From: Neolentinus lepideus HHB14362 ss-1
Taxonomy: Eukaryota; Basidiomycota; Agaricomycetes; Gloeophyllales; Gloeophyllaceae
DNA length: 64,000 nt
Direction: 5' to 3'
Assembly (NCBI GenBank): GCA_001632425.1
Contig: KV425610.1
Span: 69,487 to 133,486 of the forward strand
The notes below the pieces were generated by a model. The model worked only from the letters and a program-made list of their open reading frames with translations. It made no database searches and was not told the DNA's origin. Each line of letters begins with the position of its first letter. The first letter of the stretch is position 1. Shown piece by piece: positions 58,101-64,000 of the stretch. A program made the position numbers and the translations under genes.

Positions 58101-58338
58101 CACACACCATTTCTTGGGAACCGGGCATCGGTCACTCAGCCAAACGAGGCAACAAATAGGATCGGGCTGCTCACCAGTTTCCGTCGCCGACACTGATGAC
58201 ACGCCTGCACAGAAAGAGAGCCGGTTAATTTCATGACTTTAACAACGATCAGCCGGTTCAGAACTGGCGCACTTGGTTTCTCTTGAGCACATTCGGGTTT
58301 TCTTTACTCGCGGACCCTTCAGACGGCACCTTGGGCAT
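55192..58338 (-). CDS. Zn2Cys6 transcription factor with fungal-specific domain
   Basis: Nuclear DNA-binding regulator. ATG 58338 starts MPKVPSEGSASKENPN. Exon 1 is 58338-58273 and exon 2 58204-58175 (ACHQCRRRKL). A 5-nt exon at 58112-58108 gives the K and two bases of the next Cys. Exon 4 (58014-57902) continues CDAKRPACSTCVRSHAHA and RPECTYDE. Together these give the six zinc-cluster cysteines. A linker coiled coil follows in two exons (SRYERLENRI, ELEALLRQKDQQEAD). After a Ser-rich region the fungal_trans domain starts VDAFFSFHPHASRLFHAPTF, then FPNVAILHSICALASLYTAA. Later exons give ETVLEDELRRNAFWLAYCAE, the usual middle homology segment, and VQFAWFLAGRILVRFLEAAQ. The final exon ends ENVPVHRNGLQSYHPNS and stops at 55192. 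There are twelve or more exons. Target genes are unknown. Confidence 0.85.
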
Positions 58339-58843
58339 GGCAGACGTGGCACAAGTTCAGGCTCGCTAGCTATCGGACAGTGCGTCCACAGCGGAACGAA
58401 CAGTAAAACTGTCTCACACCGGCCAAATCGAAAGGTAATGTCGTGACCCCACGTCCCCGGAAGGAAGGACCTAGCGTGATTCATCATCAATTATATCCTA
58501 AGCGCTGCGCGCCTAACGCGGACACTGGTATTCCCCCGTACAGCGACGCACCGGACACGTTCCATACTACCTATCCTTGCGAAATCAATAGTAGAACCAA
58601 CTTTATCACTCGATCGGCATCCTAGCATTCACATGTAGTTTGCATATACATTCTATTTGCAGCGCCAACGGCACAGAAGATAACATGCGACACTAAGTAA
58701 ATGACCGTAACTAAAAGAGTCGATTCGGTAATCATCCGCTCATATATATATCTACCACCCTACAACAAAATGTCAGAAAAGGTTGCTGTAGCATAAACCT
58801 TAATGCACTGACTTCTATATAATGGGGCACGGCTTTTGTGAGT
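58339..58843. other. Intergenic
   Basis: Transcription-factor promoter and 3' flank of the phosphate-carrier gene. Nothing recognised. Confidence 0.45.
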
Positions 58844-60385
58844 TTACTTGCCACCGGTCGTACCAAGACCCATGCTGCTCTTGAAGGTGTCGTAGATCCA
58901 CCATTGGAAGCCAGTAAGAGTACCTTCAAAGACTATGAGCCCGAGGTAAATTTCGAAGAATCGCAACACTCACCAATCATGACGATACGAGTACCCAAAC
59001 CCTTGGTCGCGAGCGTGACGAAGCCGGTCTCGGACGCGATCTGGCCGACAGTCTTGCTCTTGTTGGCTGGCTTGCCCATGAGCGAGACGAGCGTGTCAGC
59101 GGGGTGCGAAACAATGGCGCAGATGACACCAGCCAGGTAACCAGACGCGAACGTAACACCGAGCTGGGTGCCCTTCGAGTACGTCTCCTTGGGTTCCGTC
59201 AACAAGTGCGTGTAGAACAGCTTGACGATACCCTCAAAGAAGAAGAACTTGGCCATGGTGTACGGGATCTATGGCGCTGTCAGTAGTAGCACAATCGCCG
59301 CCGCCTAAAGATACACACCTGGCGGGACCACAGGGGAACGAGCGAACCAAAGGGATAGCGGGTATCGGCAGCAGTCTTGCTCATCTCGGCAAGTGCAGCG
59401 CCCATGGGAATCGGGAAGGTGCCGGCGGGACTCGTCTGAATCTTGACCTTGGTCATCTCGAGCGGGCAAAGCGCAATGTCAGCGAAGAACTCGGCGGACG
59501 CGGAACCAGCGAGCCAAATGGCGGGCTTGTACTTCTCAGACGCTTCTTCACCGGCCAAGTTCATGTACAGGTCTTTAAAGACCTCGTACAGACCGTACTT
59601 GAACATGCCCTGTAATGAGTAACCGACGAAGGTAGGTCCAGCGCCTTTCCAAATGGCCGAGGAACCCTCCTCCTTCATGATGAGCGATATTCCCGAAATA
59701 AGACCTTTGTATTTGCCAGGATTGACCTGAAAGGCGTTAAAAAGGAGCCGGCAGCCGTTCGTGCCATACACGCACCTGCATGTTACATTTTGTAACATCG
59801 AGAGGAGTGATACCGGCATGCGTGATACCACAGGCCAGGACACCACCAAGCATACACTTGGCGTAGTATGAGGTATCATGCGGGACAGGACCTAGATACC
59901 TGCAGGGCACAAGTTACTAAGTCAGTATGCATAATTTGAGACATGATATAGCAAATGGTTGAGGCGCTCCCAGCGGAGCTGGGTTATCGCGTAGCACTGT
60001 GCTCAGGAGTATGCCTGTCTGCGGCCTCCGCCTCCATATCTCTGCACCAACTATTGCAGCATCGCAGTCAGTCTGCATAAATAGCAGTAGCAATGCAAGA
60101 TTTCGACAGCTACAGCCGAACAACAGTGTCCCACTCCCGGCCGTTCAAACGCGAATCGTCCCCCACGCCCCTAGAACGTGCCGATTCCATCCTACAGCAC
60201 ATCAAGGACACTGACCACTGCACTCCCACCAATCGCTGCGTCTCCTCAAGAGCACTCGCAACCGCCATTCGAGACAGCAACTCCATCATGGCCACCTCCG
60301 TATCTCTGCCCCTCGCTGCTGCAATTTCGAAAAAGAATGACGCGATTCACCTGGCGTCCCACTTTCCGCTGTACGGCGTCGTCAT
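58844..60385 (-). CDS. Mitochondrial phosphate carrier
   Basis: Inner-membrane carrier (SLC25) that imports phosphate, and copper in some members, for ATP synthesis; closest to the yeast Pic2/Mir1 group. The core starts at an acceptor at 59900: YLGPVPHDTSYYAKCMLGG. Three carrier repeats follow with Px[DE]xx[KR] signatures: GITPLDVTKCNMQVNPGKYK, ADIALCPLEMTKVKIQTSPA and ICAIVSHPADTLVSLMGKPA. Between them lie SLQGMFKYGLYEVFKDLY and TMAKFFFFEGIVKLFYTHLL. The end TGFQWWIYDTFKSSMGLG stops at 58844. The best first exon is 60385-60351 (MTTPYSGKWDAR), which joins in phase across a 451-nt intron, long for this window, so the exact start is less sure. It shares an upstream region with RIB3. Confidence 0.85.
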
Positions 60386-60846
60386 TATGAATGAGTATAG
60401 AGTCTGGTGCTTGACTGGATGACCTGTCCAGAAGCAAGGGCGGCGGAGGGCTCGACCGAGAGGAGGGGAGAGAGTGCGTTGTCACACACACAGCTGCAAG
60501 AAAAATACCGGCTCGGGTCGGCAAGTGCCCTCCGGCCTGCGCCGACACACCTGCGTCACTATCGGCAGCACTACATAATGGCACTTGAACTGCGCTCTTT
60601 CGTCGCGTTTCATCCGTCAGCACCGTGAATAACAGCGAGCTCGACGCTTACTTGTGCTCATCGCCGATGCCCTCTATGTTCTGATGAGGCTTGCATTGTG
60701 TAACCCATAGAGACTCTGTGCGCTCTCGAAACGGTCATCTCACGTGGATGACCAATCAACCCGGACTAAGGCTTTACTCATAGCCTTGAGGAGGACTACA
60801 TATTCCAGTCGAATCCTAAGGTCCGACATTACCTGCACTCTTACAT
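60386..60846. promoter_or_regulatory. Divergent upstream region between phosphate carrier and RIB3
   Basis: About 460 bp separate the two ATGs on opposite strands. No TATA box is evident by eye. It is presumed to contain both promoters. Confidence 0.4.
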
Positions 60847-61670
60847 ATGGCACCGACAGCCTTGGAAGCCCTCCTTCCTAACGGATCGCGGAACATGGCT
60901 CCCGACGGTAAGACGCATGGCCGACCCGTGGAAGTGAAGGATGTACCGGAACGGACTTCATTTGCATTCGATTCCATGGAGGAAGCCCTTGCGGCGTTTC
61001 GTCGGGGCGAGTTCCTAGTGGTCATGGACGACGAGAACAGGGAGAACGAGGGCGACCTGATTATCGCCGCTAGCGAATGCTCGACGGAAAAGATGGCGTG
61101 GATGATCAAGCATACCAGGTAAGTCCATGTTGACTCCTTTACACTTGTATAATACGTGCTAAACCTGATTGTAGCGGGTACATCTGCATCGGTATGCCTG
61201 GCAAGCGCCTTGAAGAACTTCACATTCCGATGATGGTGCCGCAAAATGAAGAACGCCATCGGACGGCCTACACAGTCACCGTCGACTACAAATACGGCAC
61301 TACGACCGGCATATCCGCGCACGACCGCGCCCTCACCGGACGAGCACTCGCATCGCCTTCCTCCTCACCACAGGATTTCACTCGCCCAGGCCATCTCGTG
61401 CCTCTGCGAGCGCGCTCGGGAGGCGTGCTTACTCGGAAAGGTCATACGGAGGCGAGCGTGGATCTCTGCAGGCTGACGAGCCTACCAGAAGCGGGACTGT
61501 TGTGCGAGCTCGTGAATGACAATGAGGAGGGGAGCATGGCTAGGAGGGATGACTGTCGGCGGTTCGCGGACCGGTGGGGGCTCAAGATGATCAGCGTGGA
61601 AATGCTGGCGGAGTGGAGGCGAAAGCACGAGGATGGCAGAATCGACGATGCTGAAAACGGAACACTATAG
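60847..61670 (+). CDS. RIB3: 3,4-dihydroxy-2-butanone 4-phosphate synthase
   Basis: Riboflavin pathway: converts ribulose 5-phosphate to the four-carbon unit used by lumazine synthase, releasing formate; Mg2+-dependent. Exons 60847-61118 and 61175-61670 give 255 residues across a 56-nt intron. Family motifs are VVMDDENRENEGDLIIAASE (acidic active-site loop), WMIKHTSGYICIG across the junction, the segment around TTTGISAHDRALT, DFTRPGHLVPLRARSGGVL and TRKGHTEASVDLCRL with the phosphate/substrate-binding Arg and His. It ends KMISVEMLAEWRRKHED plus a short tail. Slightly longer than usual because of about 25 N-terminal residues; an in-frame ATG at 60895 (MAPDGKTH) would match the usual length better. 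Confidence 0.93.
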
Positions 61671-62100
61671 GGCAATGGGAACGGATTCAGTATGAATATT
61701 TGTTCGTTGTTACTATCATTATTATCAGTTTCATTCAAGCAGGATACGTAATTGATTGAATTTCTAATGTCAGTGTTGCGTGTCATGTCAGTGTCCTTGC
61801 AGTGGCCTAGTGCCGATCGAGACTTAAACGTGAAGACCGCAGAAATGCAACGTTCCCTACAAGGTGTATCTTTTGTTCATGGCGAGAGGAAGTAATTGCA
61901 AGGGACTGTCTCTGATCATGATAGCAAGGAAAATACGGTCGCAGCAATATGGTATTCAAAAGATTATCCATCCTATCAAGAAATTCGAGCATGCCATTGT
62001 ACAAAACAGGGTTCCTTTATCGGTGGATGGATCGACAAGTAGCATTCAGCAGTCAAGGAGAATATAAACCAAACAGAATGAACTTGGGCAGCATGATATC
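61671..62100. other. Convergent 3' regions
   Basis: AT-rich, nothing recognised. Confidence 0.45.
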
Positions 62101-63743
62101 TCACTTCCGTCTGCGATGACCATTCTGTCCATCGTGCCCTCTTGTAGAACCCTGTGCATACTTTGCATTATAATCACCAGAGTCATCATAATCTTCGTCA
62201 TCATCATTGTCGGCGTAGTACCTCCGCTTCTTCCTAGTTAGTGAGCGGCGTGGTCGTGAACCGACAACAGAAGGGGACTCAATGATGTGAACTTCATCGT
62301 CGGCCTCATCCATCAGTTTATCAATAAACTGCCAGGAGGCTTTGACGACTTGGGTGTTATTCCTAACATCAGTGAATTTGCTGCGCAGGTTCTTTCGCAG
62401 ATTATAGATATTTTGAGAGCGCTGATCATGCGAAATGTTGGGCATGAGGAACAGCATCACTCCTGTAAGGCGTGGTCAGTAAAAATTCTAGATTTCGCCT
62501 GTAGATCTGTTGCCATCCTGCACATACCAATGAAGACAAACTCCACTGGTGCTACGCGAGGATGGGGCTTTTTGAACCCTTTGTTCAATAACGGATGTCG
62601 CGCAATATAGGACATGTTGGCTAGGACTTGCTCAACCTTTTGCTTAAACTGTTCACGCAGTGGAGCCCTATCGTCTAGCCATATCCCGGTCTTCTGGGCA
62701 GTGGGGACAGTCTGGTTGGGCCATGTCCCACATAGATACACGAACTGCGCAAGGTTCTGGTAATCCCGCCCACGTTTGGTGTCCCAGTCCATGATGTTGG
62801 CCAGGCCATGGCTGTCAGATAGTACCCACTTTTCTTGCAGTCCGGAGATCCATGTAGCCCGGGGAGATGAAATCGCCTGCATCTTCTCTATAAATCATCG
62901 TATTTGAAGTTCGTCAATGAAGGTCTTCAGACAGGTATTGAGAGCATACCTGCCACTGTCAGAGCCATGCCGAGCTGCACTCTTTGGAATATTTCACGCT
63001 CCGTGGTGGGTGCGAGATTGTGGTATTCCGCTGTGTGCTTAAGTCTTACAACATCAACATATGAAGAACATGTTTGACTCACCGCATATAATCCTCTTGG
63101 CTTCGAATAGACGTTTGTAGTGAATGGGCACTTCAAGTCTTGATGCACGGAGACTTTCGGGTATTGTGTACCAGAAACTTTTTCCGGTGACCGAGTCTCG
63201 ATACGGGATCTGAGGGCATGTCAAAATCAGGTGGGAGAAGTAATAAAAGCAAAATTACCTGCCCATCAATGAACTTTTGGATTGACGTGAGACGCTGTTT
63301 ACCGTCAACGCAGATGCGAATGACCTCTCCGTCGTCGTCCTTCGACACTGTAAACACGATTGGCGGTACATAGAAATTGCGGAATATTGAGTCGATCAAC
63401 CTGATTTGTTTGTGTTCTGGCCAAACCACATCTGCCACAGCAACTCAAATTTCAATACCATAACACAAAGCATTGCCGAGGCCGGTACGTACCGCGTTGG
63501 TAGGGCGGATTGAGGTCAATCTGCCCGTCATGGATGAGTGCTGTAGCGACAATGTTCAGACATGGTTTTATTATATTTTGAATGATTAACGTGCTACTTA
63601 CTATGCAGTTCCTTTGTCGTAAGTTCCTCCCTGTCAGCGGGCTGCAACGGATCGCGTATCTTCATAACAAACGGGTTCTCGTCGTCGGCCTCATCCCAAT
63701 CGTCTACCATCTCAGAATTGTCGTTCGCCTCATTATCCGCCAT
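62101..63743 (-). CDS. DUF262 (ParB/GmrSD-N nuclease-like) domain protein
   Basis: Relative of the GmrS/ParB-like domain best known from bacterial type IV restriction systems; fungal role unknown. ATG 63743 starts an acidic MADNEANDNSEMVDDWDEAD. After introns come GQIDLNPPYQRDVVWPEHKQ, IRLIDSIFRNFYVPPIVFTV and ICVDGKQRLTSIQKFIDGQI. The DGKQRLTS block is the conserved D-G-x-Q-R of the domain and may be catalytic. Then IPYRDSVTGKSFWYTIPESL, EYHNLAPTTEREIFQRVQLG and a helical second half (REQFKQKVEQVLANMSYIAR). The C-terminus is low-complexity and probably nuclear: SRPRRSLTRKKRRYYADNDD, then an acidic run and RRRK at 62101. The coding exons are open and spliced by normal introns, so it is a fungal-resident gene rather than recent bacterial DNA. 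Confidence 0.85.
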
Positions 63744-64000
63744 TATTTTACAATATAAGATGACTGGGAAACAGGAACTTGGTGAGCGTCAGATATGTTA
63801 TTACCCTCGGAGTGTCGAAGCTAGCGCAGTCGTCAAGTCGAACTGAGGCTGCTCGATCACGCCGATCCATCACACGTCACACGTGGACTGCATAGCCACC
63901 GATCCCAACGGTCTTTCCAATGCGTGCATAGCGCCAAGAAACCTTCTGGAAACAGTCTCACCAACTCTCAACTATACAGAATACACCATTTCTATGATCG
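63744..64000. other. Upstream of the DUF262 gene, window end
   Basis: Nothing recognised. Confidence 0.4.

Noticed and set aside
1..64000. tRNA, rRNA or CRISPR arrays
   Set aside because: No cloverleaf-like T-arm/D-arm pairs or regularly spaced repeats were found by reading. The only tandem array is the 21-bp minisatellite, which has no spacers.
1..64000. A biosynthetic or defence gene cluster
   Set aside because: Neighbouring genes (uL23m, Dcr2-like, Bud6, DNA2, GH16, ADH, RIB3, phosphate carrier) belong to unrelated processes, with no core biosynthetic enzyme or shared regulation visible.

Overview
The window is nuclear DNA of a filamentous basidiomycete, most likely an agaricomycete. Genes are split by many short introns (about 50-60 nt, GT..AG). 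The gene set includes a DUF6534-type membrane protein, F-box proteins, a fungal Zn2Cys6 factor, a Bud6/Aip3 polarity protein, DNA2, a mitochondrial ribosomal protein and an Egh16-like secreted protein. There are no operons. Neighbours share no obvious pathway, so the layout is housekeeping genes interspersed with lineage-specific genes and small DNA-transposon relics.

Layout. 1.4-4.4 kb: DUF6534 membrane protein (+) converging on an MBD4-like HhH-GPD DNA glycosylase (-). 4.4-10 kb: a gene-poor stretch with a perfect 22-bp hairpin, an 830-bp hAT-type non-autonomous element with an exact 8-bp target duplication, and a 98-bp foldback with CACTG ends. 10-16 kb: a Ser-rich hypothetical protein, an Egh16-like secreted protein with a Gly/Ala/Lys/Asn-repeat tail, and a possible small membrane protein. 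17.4-18.9 kb: a decayed F-box gene. 19.3-23 kb: mitochondrial ribosomal protein uL23m and a Dcr2-like metallophosphatase. 23.1-25.1 kb: a minisatellite followed by a 1.86-kb element with terminal inverted repeats that carries an intron-containing MFS-transporter fragment. 25.6-38.6 kb: LRR protein, small membrane protein, Bud6/Aip3, DNA2. 39.8-45.1 kb: a GH16 enzyme and a tandem pair of unrecognised multi-span membrane proteins. 46-49.7 kb: F-box protein, a TA-flanked MITE and a zinc-type alcohol dehydrogenase. 50-58.4 kb: two conserved hypotheticals and a Zn2Cys6 transcription factor. 58.8-63.8 kb: mitochondrial phosphate carrier, riboflavin-pathway RIB3 and a DUF262 protein.

Most notable. 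Two unrelated genes each need a 5-nt microexon to give the conserved protein (DUF6534 at 2259-2263, the zinc cluster at 58108-58112). The 23.2-25.0 kb element looks like Pack-type gene capture. The tandem membrane pair at 41.6-45.1 kb shares one six-exon structure but belongs to no family I recognise. Splice sites were assigned by eye from reading-frame continuity and family motifs. No alignments or searches were run.
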